Shown here piece by piece: positions 56,922-64,000 of a stretch of DNA of 64,000 nt. The notes under the pieces were generated by a model, which was not told where the DNA came from, did not search any database, and was given only the letters and a program-made list of their open reading frames with translations. Position 1 is the first letter of the stretch. Each line of letters begins with the position of its first letter. A program made the position numbers and the translations under genes. Origin of the DNA: Deltaproteobacteria bacterium (GTDB lineage: Bacteria > Desulfobacterota > Desulfuromonadia > Geobacterales > Geobacteraceae); contig SBEG01000002.1 in NCBI GenBank assembly GCA_009668975.1, forward strand, positions 1 to 64,000, given 5' to 3'.

Positions 56922-58055
56922 GTGTCGAAAAGGGTTGCTTTTTTACAGGGGAACGAGGCCTGTGCACAGGGAGCACTGTATGCCGGTTGTCGCTTCTTTG
57001 CGGGATATCCGATTACGCCATCCACCGAGGTTGCCGAGGTAATGGCGAAAGAATTGCCGAAAATCGGTGGTGCCTTTATCCAGATGGAAGATGAAATCGC
57101 CGCGATGGCTGCCGTGATCGGCGCTTCGCTGACCGGGATGAAATCCCTGACCGCTACCTCTGGGCCCGGATTTTCCCTGAAGCAGGAGAATATCGGTTAT
57201 GCCTGCATTACGGAGGTGCCCTGCGTGATTATCAATGTCATGCGTGGCGGGCCGTCAACCGGAATGCCGACCGGACCGAGTCAGTCGGATGTCATGCAGG
57301 CCAAGTGGGGAACCCATGGCGACCATCCCGCCATTTGCCTGGTTCCTGCTTCGGTACAGGAACTCTTTACGGAAACGGTGCGGGCTTTCAACCTTTCGGA
57401 AAAATACCGGACGCCCGTTACTGTCATGCCGGACGAAATTGTCGGACATATGCGAGAACGAATCATAATTCCTGCTCCAGGTGAACTGGAAATTATCAGC
57501 CGCACTGTACCGTCAGTCAGTCCTCAGGATTATAAACCTTATGATACCCGCCTCGGTGACATTCCGCCCCTTGCAGCTTTTGGTTCGGACTACCGTTTCC
57601 ACGTTACCGGGTTGAATAAGGCTGAGGACGGTTTTCCTACCACGCGTGCCGAGCTTGTTCAGGCGGAGGAAGAGCGGCAGATTCGTAAAATTGAAGCTGC
57701 GATCGATGATATCGTCACCTTCGAGGAATATCTGCTTGATGATGCGGAAATTGTAATTATCGCGTTTGGCTCAATTGCCCGCTCTGCCCGCTATGCGGTC
57801 AATGAGGCAAGAAATAACGGCATCAAGGTCGGGCTGTTCCGGATCATTACCTACTGGCCATTCCCTGAACGGCAAATTCGATCCTTGGCGGAGCGGGTAA
57901 AAGCGATGATCGTTCCGGAAATGAATCTGGGTATGACCATTCATGAAGTGCGCCGCTGTGCCGAAGGGAAGGTTCCGGTTTCGGGGATCTTCCGAGTGGA
58001 TGGTGAGCCTATCACTCCCGACGAAATTTATGCCCGAATCCAGGAGGTGCGCTGA
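56922..58055 (+). CDS. korA: 2-oxoglutarate:ferredoxin oxidoreductase, alpha subunit
   Basis: This 377-aa subunit carries the pyrimidine-binding half of the TPP site: GNEACAQGALYAGCRFFAGYPITPSTE, then MEDEIAAMAAVIGASLTG and TATSGPGFSLKQENIGYA. The enzyme interconverts 2-oxoglutarate + CoA and succinyl-CoA + CO2 with ferredoxin; in acetate-oxidising Desulfuromonadales it runs in the TCA cycle. The GTG start has GGAGGG upstream. Three bases separate it from korB. VorB or PorA homology is also present, but the icd-mdh context supports 2-oxoglutarate. Confidence 0.92.
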   Translation: MSKRVAFLQGNEACAQGALYAGCRFFAGYPITPSTEVAEVMAKELPKIGGAFIQMEDEIAAMAAVIGASLTGMKSLTATSGPGFSLKQENIGYACITEVPCVIINVMRGGPSTGMPTGPSQSDVMQAKWGTHGDHPAICLVPASVQELFTETVRAFNLSEKYRTPVTVMPDEIVGHMRERIIIPAPGELEIISRTVPSVSPQDYKPYDTRLGDIPPLAAFGSDYRFHVTGLNKAEDGFPTTRAELVQAEEERQIRKIEAAIDDIVTFEEYLLDDAEIVIIAFGSIARSARYAVNEARNNGIKVGLFRIITYWPFPERQIRSLAERVKAMIVPEMNLGMTIHEVRRCAEGKVPVSGIFRVDGEPITPDEIYARIQEVR

Positions 58056-58058
58056 GCC

Positions 58059-58883
58059 ATGGGATTTGACTATGAGAAGTATATCCGTCCGGGGAAATTG
58101 CCCCATATCTGGTGCCCCGGCTGTGGTCATGGCATTGTCATGAAGGGATTGATCCGGGCGATCGATGCACTTTCGCTGGACAAAAACAACACTGCTATTG
58201 TTTCCGGCATCGGCTGCGCCTCGAGACTTCCGGGCTACCTCGATTTCTGCACCCTTCATACGACCCATGGCCGGGCTGTTGGTTTTGCCACCGGGATAAA
58301 AATGGCCAAGCCTGAGATGAATGTTATTTGTGTCGGCGGTGATGGCGATGGAGTGGCAATCGGCGGCAATCATTTTATCCATGCCTGCCGGAGAAATATC
58401 GACATGACCTATCTGATCATGAACAACAATATCTACGGCATGACCGGCGGGCAGTTTTCACCCACCACACCGTATGGGGCAAAAGCTTCCACAACTCCGT
58501 ACGGCAATCCTGATCCGCCTTTCGATATCGCGAAACTTGCCATCGGCGCTGGTGCGACTTTTGTGGCGCGCGGGACGGCCTATCACGCTGCCCAGATTGA
58601 AAAACTTCTCACGGAAGCAATGCGCCACAAGGGTTTTTCCGTAGTGGAAATTCTTGACAGTTGCCCGACAACCTATGGCCGGCGAAATAAGTTCAAGACT
58701 GTCGTGGAAATGATGAATAATCTCAAGGAAACCGCGATTCCCGTTGCTGCGGCGGAAAAGCTGACGCCTGAACAGCTTGAAGGTAAGGTGCTCACCGGCG
58801 TTCTCTACAAGGAAAGTAAACCGGAATATGTTGCCGAGTACCGCAAGATGGTGGCGCGGGTGCAGGAAGCCGGCACAAAGTAA
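58059..58883 (+). CDS. korB: 2-oxoglutarate:ferredoxin oxidoreductase, beta subunit
   Basis: The 274-aa TPP-binding subunit has WCPGCGHG at the N-terminus, GIGCASR and the TPP/Mg2+ motif GGDGDGVAIGGNHF...MNNNIYGMTGGQ. It pairs with KorA to form the active site. Its stop codon TAA at 58881-58883 directly abuts the repeat element that separates it from korC. Confidence 0.93.
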   Translation: MGFDYEKYIRPGKLPHIWCPGCGHGIVMKGLIRAIDALSLDKNNTAIVSGIGCASRLPGYLDFCTLHTTHGRAVGFATGIKMAKPEMNVICVGGDGDGVAIGGNHFIHACRRNIDMTYLIMNNNIYGMTGGQFSPTTPYGAKASTTPYGNPDPPFDIAKLAIGAGATFVARGTAYHAAQIEKLLTEAMRHKGFSVVEILDSCPTTYGRRNKFKTVVEMMNNLKETAIPVAAAEKLTPEQLEGKVLTGVLYKESKPEYVAEYRKMVARVQEAGTK

Positions 58884-59004
58884 TTCCGATTCCCCATCAA
58901 GGCCCTCTCTGCGTTGGCTCGTTTTCGGTTGCTCAACGTACTCTTCAGTACGCCTCGCAGCCTCAATCCTCGCCCCCTTGAGATCGTCCTTGAACTGGAA
59001 TTGG
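58884..59004 (+). mobile_element. MITE-like repeat, copy B, inside the kor operon
   Basis: This 121-bp element matches the copy at 63656-63776 in the same orientation and the copy at 19801-19920 inverted. Its ends (CCGATTCCCCATCAAGG and CCTTGAACTGGAATTGG) are imperfect inverted repeats, and CGTACTCTTCAGTACG lies in the middle. It sits between the korB stop and the korC ribosome site. Read as protein it gives only spurious serine/arginine-rich frames. Confidence 0.8.
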
Positions 59005-59026
59005 TTATAAAAGGGGAGAATGCAAA

Positions 59027-59599
59027 ATGTCGTGCAGTAGATACGAAATGAGGTTTTCCGGGGCTGGCGGGCAGGGGTTGATCCTTGCAGGGATCATCAT
59101 GGGGGAAGCAGCCGCCATTTTTGATGGTAAACAAGCCGTGCAGTCGCAGAGTTACGGCCCGGAAGCCCGTGGTGGGGCTTCAAAGTCAGAGGTCGTGATT
59201 TCCGATGAGCCAATCGACTTTCCGAAAGCGACAAACGTTGATGCGCTGCTTGCCCTGACTCAGGAGGCGTGTGATAAATACTCCACGGATCTGAAGGAGG
59301 GCGGGATTCTGCTGGTGGATTCCGATCTGGTGCGAAATTTGCCGGAGGGAAAATTCACCGTGGTAAGTATCCCCATCATAAATATCGCAAAAAACGAAGT
59401 CGGCCGGACGATAGTCGCAAATATCGTCGCCTTGGGTGCGATGGTTGCCCTGACCGGAATCGTGTCCCGGGAAAGCGCTGTGAAAGCAGTACTAGCTCGT
59501 GTTCCGGAGGCATTTGTCGAGCTGAACCGCAAGGCTTTCGAAACGGGTTATCGTACGGCACTGGAGGCCAGGGGGGCACTGAGTTCCCCGACGAGTTAA
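59027..59599 (+). CDS. korC: 2-oxoglutarate:ferredoxin oxidoreductase, gamma subunit
   Basis: The 190-aa subunit has the family start RFSGAGGQGLILAGIIMGEAA and the YGPEARGGASKSEVVIS segment, which form the CoA/subunit-interface domain. It completes KorDABC. AAGGGGAG lies nine bases before the ATG and directly follows the repeat element, so the native ribosome site is intact despite the insertion. Confidence 0.92.
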   Translation: MSCSRYEMRFSGAGGQGLILAGIIMGEAAAIFDGKQAVQSQSYGPEARGGASKSEVVISDEPIDFPKATNVDALLALTQEACDKYSTDLKEGGILLVDSDLVRNLPEGKFTVVSIPIINIAKNEVGRTIVANIVALGAMVALTGIVSRESAVKAVLARVPEAFVELNRKAFETGYRTALEARGALSSPTS

Positions 59600-59610
59600 C
59601 GTGCCGAGTC

Positions 59611-60126
59611 TTATTGCCGGTCGTCTGAGCCCATAAAAACCTGTGTAGCATAGAGTGTGCCGTCATCGGCTAGTGCCGTACCGATTCCGGTCATGTTGAA
59701 GCCAGCGGAGAGAATATTTTCCCGGTGATGCTTGCTTTGCATCCAGCCTGAAATTATTGTCGCTGAGTTATTCGGGTATCCCATGCTGCGACCGACGTTT
59801 TCGCCAACTTCTCGCCACCCTTTCAGACGTGCTTTCTCAATACGAGTCTTAAAATCATTTCCGCTGTGTCCGTGACCGAGGTAGCCGCTTTTCGCCATTA
59901 ATCTGCTATGGTCCCGGGCAATTTTTTGCAGGGCAGGGGAAACGGTCAGAGTGGGCAGATGGTGCTCTTTTCTGATCCGATTGATCGACTCAAGAATGTA
60001 CGGTTCGGCAGATGAGGATTCGTCGCTTATTCTTCTACGGTCGCTTCCGCTTGATAGAGAGGTGCAGGAGAGGAACAGGATTCCCGCCAGCATCAGAGAG
60101 CAGCTGTGCCAGAATGGTTTTTTCAT
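59611..60126 (-). CDS. CAP-domain (SCP/PR1) lipoprotein
   Basis: The 171-aa protein on the - strand has a lipoprotein signal ending in FLSC (Cys21) and a CAP domain from about residue 45. ILESINRIRKEHHLPTLTVSPAL, GYLGHGHSG, GENVGRSMGY and SKHHRENILSAGFNMTGIG are CAP-like and retain the two cavity histidines. Bacterial CAP proteins are extracytoplasmic; roles are mostly unknown. The ATG at 60124-60126 is chosen because the signal peptide begins MKK; a start five codons earlier (60141) exists. It converges on korC and is divergent from the DedA gene. Confidence 0.83.
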   Translation of the reverse strand: MKKPFWHSCSLMLAGILFLSCTSLSSGSDRRRISDESSSAEPYILESINRIRKEHHLPTLTVSPALQKIARDHSRLMAKSGYLGHGHSGNDFKTRIEKARLKGWREVGENVGRSMGYPNNSATIISGWMQSKHHRENILSAGFNMTGIGTALADDGTLYATQVFMGSDDRQ

Positions 60127-60333
60127 CAGGTAGTTGTGCATGCGGGCATTTTACCCAGGTTGTCGCATTTTGTCATCAAATCTATTGTTAGATGTTACAC
60201 GGTAACGGAATGTTTTGGATATTATCGCCAGTTTTGCCCTATTCATGTGTGCATGGAATGTCCTTTCAACCTGTTCATTGATGCGAGAACAGCGCGCTGA
60301 ATTTTGGAGCGTCGCAAGGGAGAGCAATCAGGC

Positions 60334-60999
60334 ATGCACCAGTTTTTCAGGGAATATCTTGAAGCGTACGGATATATTTTCCTGTTTATCGGAACCTTTC
60401 TCGAAGGTGAAGCGGTTCTGATACTTGCGGGATTTTTTGCCTTTCAGGGTACTCTTTCACTGCCCGGAGTTATTGGCACCGCTCTTGCCGGTTCTTTTCT
60501 TGGTGATCAGTTTTATTTTTTTCTGGGACGCTGGCGGGGGAAGTGGTTCCTTGGACTCTTTGCTTCCTTGGCGAAGAAATTTCGGCGCGCACTGCGACTG
60601 ATTGAGAAGTACGGCTCTTTTGTGGCATTTGTCTCACGTTATACCTATGGATTACGGATCGCATTACCTATAATCCTCGGGATGACAAATATCTCCCGAA
60701 AACGTTTTTTAGTGCTGAACTTGCTGAGCGCTACCAGTTGGGCTATCCTGTTTTCCCTTGCGGGTTACTTCTTTGGTAAAAGCGCCTCGCTCTTTATCGA
60801 AGATCTTGATCGCTTTGAGCCGTATCTGGTTGTGGCTCTGCTGCTCATCATCGGCTGCTTCTGGCTCGCTCATTTTCTGCATGTCAGGTGGCTGGGCAGA
60901 CGTGGTCGCACCAGGCTGCGAAGGATGAGAGTCCGGCGAGCGATGATTGACGCAGAACAATCGGAACATTCCGAATCACAAGAGAAAGCAGATGAGTGA
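60334..60999 (+). CDS. DedA family membrane protein
   Basis: The 221-aa protein has the DedA/SNARE-associated fold: FIGTFLEGEAVLILAGFFA, GSFLGDQFYFFLGRWRG, then SRYTYGLRIALPIILGMTNISRKRFLVLN (the conserved RFxPxxR-like helix-loop) and C-terminal membrane helices. The C-terminal ~30 residues are strongly basic then acidic. Some DedA proteins flip undecaprenyl phosphate or phosphatidylethanolamine; which applies here is not known. ATG 60334 has GGGAGAG nine bases upstream; the frame opens at TTG 60304. It overlaps the TrmJ-like gene by eight bases. Confidence 0.87.
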   Translation: MHQFFREYLEAYGYIFLFIGTFLEGEAVLILAGFFAFQGTLSLPGVIGTALAGSFLGDQFYFFLGRWRGKWFLGLFASLAKKFRRALRLIEKYGSFVAFVSRYTYGLRIALPIILGMTNISRKRFLVLNLLSATSWAILFSLAGYFFGKSASLFIEDLDRFEPYLVVALLLIIGCFWLAHFLHVRWLGRRGRTRLRRMRVRRAMIDAEQSEHSESQEKADE

Positions 61000-61738
61000 A
61001 AGTATGTTTTTGGACAAATTATCAATTGTACTTGTGGAGCCGCAAACCCCCGGTAATGTGGGGATGGTCTGTCGCGCTATGAAAAATATGGGTCTTCGCC
61101 ATTTACGTTTGGTCAAGGGCTGTCGCACGGATCATTCCGAAGCGCGAAAGTTCGCTGTTTCGGCCAGGGATGTGCTCGATGGGGCGGTTCGTTTCGACTC
61201 GCTCGAAGATGCGCTGGCCGATATCGAAATTTCCGTTGCCACTACCCGCCGGATCGGCAAGTACCGCCAGGAGGTCATGGAACCCGCGGAATTAGTTGCA
61301 AAACTTCGCGAAAAGATCGGTTCAAGTCGAGCTGCATTGGTTTTTGGCCGTGAGGACAACGGCCTCAGCACCGATGAACTCGCCCTCTGCCGCTGGCAGG
61401 CCACCATTCCCACCTCTGACGAATACGGCTCCTTGAATCTTGCCCAGGCTGTACTTATATTCTGCTACGAGGTTTCGCGCGGTGTGATGTCCGGCACAAT
61501 TGTTCCCGCCCGGGAAATGGCCGCAACCGCTGAAATGGAGGAGTTATATGGCCATATGGAGAAAACCCTCCTGGAGATCGGTTTTCTTGACCCGGCCAAT
61601 CCGAAGCACCTGATGCGTACCCTCCGCCGGATTTTGGGCAGAGCGGAACTTGATACCCGCGAAATTTCGGTTTTCAGGGGGATGATGTCCCAAATGGAGT
61701 GGGCCACGGACGCTTCGAAAAGGAGGGATTTGCATTGA
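60992..61738 (+). CDS. TrmJ-like RNA 2'-O-methyltransferase (SPOUT)
   Basis: This 248-aa SPOUT enzyme has LSIVLVEPQTPGNVGMVCRAMKNMG at the start, FGREDNGLSTDELALC in the middle and the trefoil-knot SAM site SLNLAQAVLIFCYEV. These match TrmJ/TrmH-family tRNA (Cm32/Um32) methyltransferases. The C-terminal helical extension (about residues 170-248) is the TrmJ dimer arm. The ATG overlaps the DedA stop by eight bases. Confidence 0.87.
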   Translation: MSESMFLDKLSIVLVEPQTPGNVGMVCRAMKNMGLRHLRLVKGCRTDHSEARKFAVSARDVLDGAVRFDSLEDALADIEISVATTRRIGKYRQEVMEPAELVAKLREKIGSSRAALVFGREDNGLSTDELALCRWQATIPTSDEYGSLNLAQAVLIFCYEVSRGVMSGTIVPAREMAATAEMEELYGHMEKTLLEIGFLDPANPKHLMRTLRRILGRAELDTREISVFRGMMSQMEWATDASKRRDLH

Positions 61739-62016
61739 ATCTTCTTCATCTGGGACTTCTTGCCGGAATACTGACGAGCTGTGCCGTCTTGCCGCAGATC
61801 TATCGTGCCTTTCGCACCCGACAGGTACGAGATATTTCCGTTTGGCAACCGGTTTTACTGGTTGTCGGCATGGGTTTATGGCTTCTCTATGGTATACTGA
61901 TTGACGATCTGCCCTTGATTGCCGCGAATATCTTTTCCATTAGCTGCAATTTGATCCTGATATTCATGAAGCTGTTTTACGCCGATACAACAGTATCATC
62001 GAAGGTGTCGAACTGA
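61735..62016 (+). CDS. SemiSWEET-type PQ-loop membrane protein
   Basis: The 93-aa protein has three membrane helices. The first carries the PQ motif in SCAVLPQIYRAFRTRQVRDIS, and the third carries the Asn-rich IAANIFSISCNLILIF. This is the SemiSWEET sugar-transporter fold, active as a dimer. I use the TTG at 61735 with AGGAGGG seven bases upstream, overlapping the methyltransferase stop by four bases (TTGA). Substrate unknown; sugars are typical. Confidence 0.82.
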   Translation: MNLLHLGLLAGILTSCAVLPQIYRAFRTRQVRDISVWQPVLLVVGMGLWLLYGILIDDLPLIAANIFSISCNLILIFMKLFYADTTVSSKVSN

Positions 62017-62023
62017 CAAGTGG

Positions 62024-62040
62024 ACAACAATAGTTGTTGT
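62024..62040. promoter_or_regulatory. Perfect inverted repeat upstream of lemA
   Basis: ACAACAA and TTGTTGT are perfect 7-bp arms around TAG, 78 bases before the lemA start. It could be an operator or a weak structure in the leader; no T-tract follows. Confidence 0.35.
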
Positions 62041-62117
62041 TCCAGAACGTTGTAACATGTACACCGTTTATCACGACGCGTAATCTGAGACAATCTGCTA
62101 ACGTTATGGAGGATTTT

Positions 62118-62702
62118 ATGAAAAAAAGTGTGTTTATCCTGTTGGGGTTATTGATTCTTTTCACCTTGCCGGGCTGTGGTTACAACACCATTCAATCTAA
62201 TGAAGAAGCTGTTTTTGCCGCCTGGGGGGATGTGGAAGCTTCCTATCAGCGGCGTGCGGACCTTATTCCCAACCTTGTCGAGGTTGTCAGGGGCTACGCA
62301 AAGCACGAGGCCGAAACACTGACGGCTGTCACCGAGGCGCGAGCGAAGGTCGGTTCGATGCAATTAACGAAAGAGGCCCTCAATGATCCGGCGACTGTCT
62401 CCAAATTCCAGCAGGCGCAGGGCGAACTGTCCGGGGCTCTCTCCCGTTTGATGGTGGTTGTGGAGCGGTATCCAGACCTGAAGGCGAACCAGAATTTCCT
62501 GGATCTGCAGAATCAGCTGGAAGGAACGGAAAATCGTATTAACGTTGCCAGGGTCCGTTACAATAAGGCGGTGGAGGTGTTCAACGTCAGCATCAGGACT
62601 TTCCCCAATTCCCTGACCAATTCCCTGTTGCTCCACTTGCAGCGCAAAGAGCCTTTCAAGGCGGAAGAGGGCGCCAAGACTGCCCCCAAGGTGAAATTCT
62701 GA
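62118..62702 (+). CDS. LemA family lipoprotein
   Basis: The 194-aa protein has a lipobox LPGC (Cys20) and the LemA helical-bundle core: [30 protein letters not shown], then [14 protein letters not shown] and [13 protein letters not shown]. LemA proteins are membrane-anchored with mostly unknown function. They occur very often next to TPM-domain proteins, as here. GGAGG lies five to nine bases before ATG 62118; the frame opens earlier without similarity. Confidence 0.9.
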   Translation: MKKSVFILLGLLILFTLPGCGYNTIQSNEEAVFAAWGDVEASYQRRADLIPNLVEVVRGYAKHEAETLTAVTEARAKVGSMQLTKEALNDPATVSKFQQAQGELSGALSRLMVVVERYPDLKANQNFLDLQNQLEGTENRINVARVRYNKAVEVFNVSIRTFPNSLTNSLLLHLQRKEPFKAEEGAKTAPKVKF

Positions 62703-62785
62703 TCAGAAGTCTGTCGGACTCAGGGTAAATCTGCTGCAGATGAGAAAACCCCGTTACCGAAGCTGGTCAATGGGCCGGGAGTGCC

Positions 62786-63655
62786 ATGAAAACTATTCTT
62801 GCCCTTATACTGTTGTTTCTCGTTCCTGCTGCCGGGAATGCTTTGGACGTGCCGACGCTTAAGGCCCATGTGAATGATTACGCGAATATTCTTTCACCTG
62901 CCGCGATCCAGAAGATTGAAGCTGAACTGAGCGCATTCGAAGCGAGTGATTCAACGCAAATTGCCGTACTGACAATCCCGAGCCTGGAAGGCGAAAATAT
63001 CGAAGAATATGCAATCAAGGTCGCCGAGGCCTGGCAGATTGGGCAACAGGGCAAGGATAACGGTGCCATCCTCCTTGTCTCAAAGGGTGATCGAAAAATT
63101 CGCATAGAGGTCGGCCGGGGGTTGGAAGGCACCTTGACCGATCTGCTTTCCGGCCGGATTATTCGTTATGAGATAGGGCCCCGCTTCAAACAGGGTGATT
63201 TCGATGGCGGGATAGAAGCCGGGGTTTCCGCGATCATGTCTGCTGTGAAGGGCGAATACGCGGCTACTCCCCAGGATGCGCGTCAGGGTAAAAAAGATTC
63301 GCCGAAGCTCATGACGCTGCTGATCTTTCTTTTTGTCGCCTGCATCGTGCTGGGGGCATTATCGAAGGTACTTGGCGGCATCGCCGGAGCGGTCGGGCTT
63401 CCTGTCATCGCTCTGCTGCTCTTTTCCGGAGCAGGGATAATTACTTTGGCCATTCTTGCTTTGGTAGGGTTTTTCGGCGGACTCTTGATCAGCCTTCTGT
63501 TCGGCGGTGGCGGTCGCGGTGGCGGATTTGGTGGCGGTCCTTTTCTTGGCGGAGGAGGATTCGGCGGTGGTTCCTTTGGCGGTGGCTCCTTCGGTGGCGG
63601 TTTTTCCGGAGGAGGTGGCGGATTTGGCGGAGGCGGAGCTTCGGGAGACTGGTAA
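62786..63655 (+). CDS. TPM domain (DUF477) membrane protein with Gly-rich tail
   Basis: The 289-aa protein has a signal peptide (cut near NAL) and a TPM domain (about residues 25-150: VNDYANILSPAAIQKIEAEL, IAVLTIP, LEGTLTDLLSGRIIRYEIGPRFKQGDF). Two membrane segments follow at about 175-195 and 205-240, then a long glycine-rich tail with FGGGSFGGG repeats. TPM proteins act in membrane protein or cytochrome-related quality control in some organisms, but function here is unknown. It follows LemA as in many bacteria. Its stop codon is next to the repeat element. Confidence 0.88.
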   Translation: MKTILALILLFLVPAAGNALDVPTLKAHVNDYANILSPAAIQKIEAELSAFEASDSTQIAVLTIPSLEGENIEEYAIKVAEAWQIGQQGKDNGAILLVSKGDRKIRIEVGRGLEGTLTDLLSGRIIRYEIGPRFKQGDFDGGIEAGVSAIMSAVKGEYAATPQDARQGKKDSPKLMTLLIFLFVACIVLGALSKVLGGIAGAVGLPVIALLLFSGAGIITLAILALVGFFGGLLISLLFGGGGRGGGFGGGPFLGGGGFGGGSFGGGSFGGGFSGGGGGFGGGGASGDW

Positions 63656-63776
63656 TTCCAATTCCATATCAAGGCCCTCTCTGCGTTGGCTCCTCTTCGG
63701 CTGCTCAACCTACTCCTCAGTACGCCTCGCAGCCTCAGTCCTCGCCGCCTTGAGATCAGCCTTGATCTGGAATTGG
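63656..63776 (+). mobile_element. MITE-like repeat, copy C
   Basis: This 121-bp element has the cleanest terminal inverted repeats, CCAATTCCATATCAAGG and CCTTGATCTGGAATTGG (16 of 17 pairs). Its interior matches copy B closely and copy A in reverse. It abuts the stop codon of the first TPM gene and precedes the second by 33 bases. Confidence 0.82.
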
Positions 63777-63809
63777 AAAAACGTCGCTGCAAGGGGGCAC
63801 AGTACGGAC

Positions 63810-64000
63810 ATGAATAAGAAAAAATCCACATCATTTTTTACTGAAGAGGAAAATGCCCGCATCCGCTCGGCCGTCGAAAAAGCTGAGGCGAATACTTCAG
63901 GTGAGATTGTCACGATGGTAGTCGATCACAGTGACAGTTACCGGGAGGCGGAGATTCTTGGCTCGGTTCTTACCGCCGCCTTCTGCGCGTTTCTTTTGGA
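63810..64000 (+). CDS. Second TPM domain protein, cut by the window end
   Basis: The visible 63 codons begin MNKKKSTSFFTEEENARI and continue SAVEKAEANTSGEIVTMVV, the start of a TPM domain of the type lacking a signal peptide (DUF477-like, with later membrane helices). A membrane segment seems to begin near ILGSVLTAAF at the edge. Only the 5' part is present; the stop lies beyond the window. AAGGGGG lies 14-20 bases before the ATG. It is the second TPM gene after LemA, a common arrangement. Confidence 0.72.
   Translation, partial: MNKKKSTSFFTEEENARIRSAVEKAEANTSGEIVTMVVDHSDSYREAEILGSVLTAAFCAFLL

Noticed and set aside
58777-59010. Open frame crossing korB and the repeat (Ser/Arg-rich peptide)
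   Set aside because: It is generated by the repeat element and antisense/alternate-frame korB sequence; similar spurious frames appear at the other repeat copies.
63283-63834. Proline-rich - strand open frame
   Set aside because: It is the antisense of the glycine-rich TPM tail plus repeat copy C; the composition is a strand artefact.

Overview
The window looks like chromosomal DNA of a strictly anaerobic, acetate-oxidising deltaproteobacterium of the Desulfuromonadales (Geobacter / Desulfuromonas / Pelobacter relatives). This is inferred from gene content and order, not from a database match. The main pointers are an isocitrate dehydrogenase - malate dehydrogenase - 2-oxoglutarate:ferredoxin oxidoreductase (korDABC) block, a long outer-membrane/lipid A supercluster, and a CBS-containing Mn-type pyrophosphatase. 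The base composition is moderately GC-rich. Almost every gene is on the + strand; only enolase (14.7-16.0 kb) and a CAP-domain lipoprotein (59.6-60.1 kb) are on the - strand. I found no rRNA, tRNA, CRISPR array, transposase or phage gene.

Layout. 0-3.4 kb: a B12-binding radical SAM protein, an orphan 2x[4Fe-4S] ferredoxin and a single-domain response regulator ending in a terminator. 3.7-12.4 kb: recC-recB-recD, then a secreted glutaredoxin-like protein. 13-16 kb: a CBS/DHH pyrophosphatase converging on enolase, with a strong hairpin between them. 16.3-24.3 kb: a housekeeping string of 7TM-HD phosphodiesterase, ybeY, a DgkA-PAP2 fusion, a CorC-like CBS protein, lnt, prfB (with the RF2 programmed frameshift) and a SPOR-NlpC/P60 protein. 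24.4-28.8 kb: a DUF1015 protein, an EVE protein, a short MuiA-like protein and lysS.

28.8-45.6 kb is the envelope core: lolC/E, lolD, bamA, skp, lpxD, fabZ, lpxA, an oxidoreductase/aminotransferase pair placed exactly like gnnA/gnnB, an RCC1-propeller lipoprotein, lpxB, msbA, waaA, lpxK and a Trm112-like protein. These genes would build lipid A-Kdo, flip it, and supply the lipoprotein and barrel assembly machinery. The gnnA/gnnB pair suggests a lipid A built on 2,3-diamino-2,3-dideoxyglucose. 45.6-53.9 kb continues with LPS-core-like glycosyltransferases, a methyltransferase and a GDP-mannose 4,6-dehydratase homologue. 54-59.6 kb is the TCA block. 59.6-64 kb holds a CAP lipoprotein, DedA, a TrmJ-like methyltransferase, a SemiSWEET, LemA and two tandem TPM-domain proteins, the last cut by the window edge.

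The clearest structure not explained by genes is a ~120-bp element with imperfect terminal inverted repeats. It occurs three times (19801-19920 inverted; 58884-59004; 63656-63776), always between co-directional genes, once inside the kor operon. It looks like a MITE. I did not see a convincing wholly new multi-gene system. The most worthwhile leads are the gnnA/gnnB lipid A inference, the propeller lipoprotein inside the lipid A cluster, the DgkA-PAP2 fusion and the repeat family.
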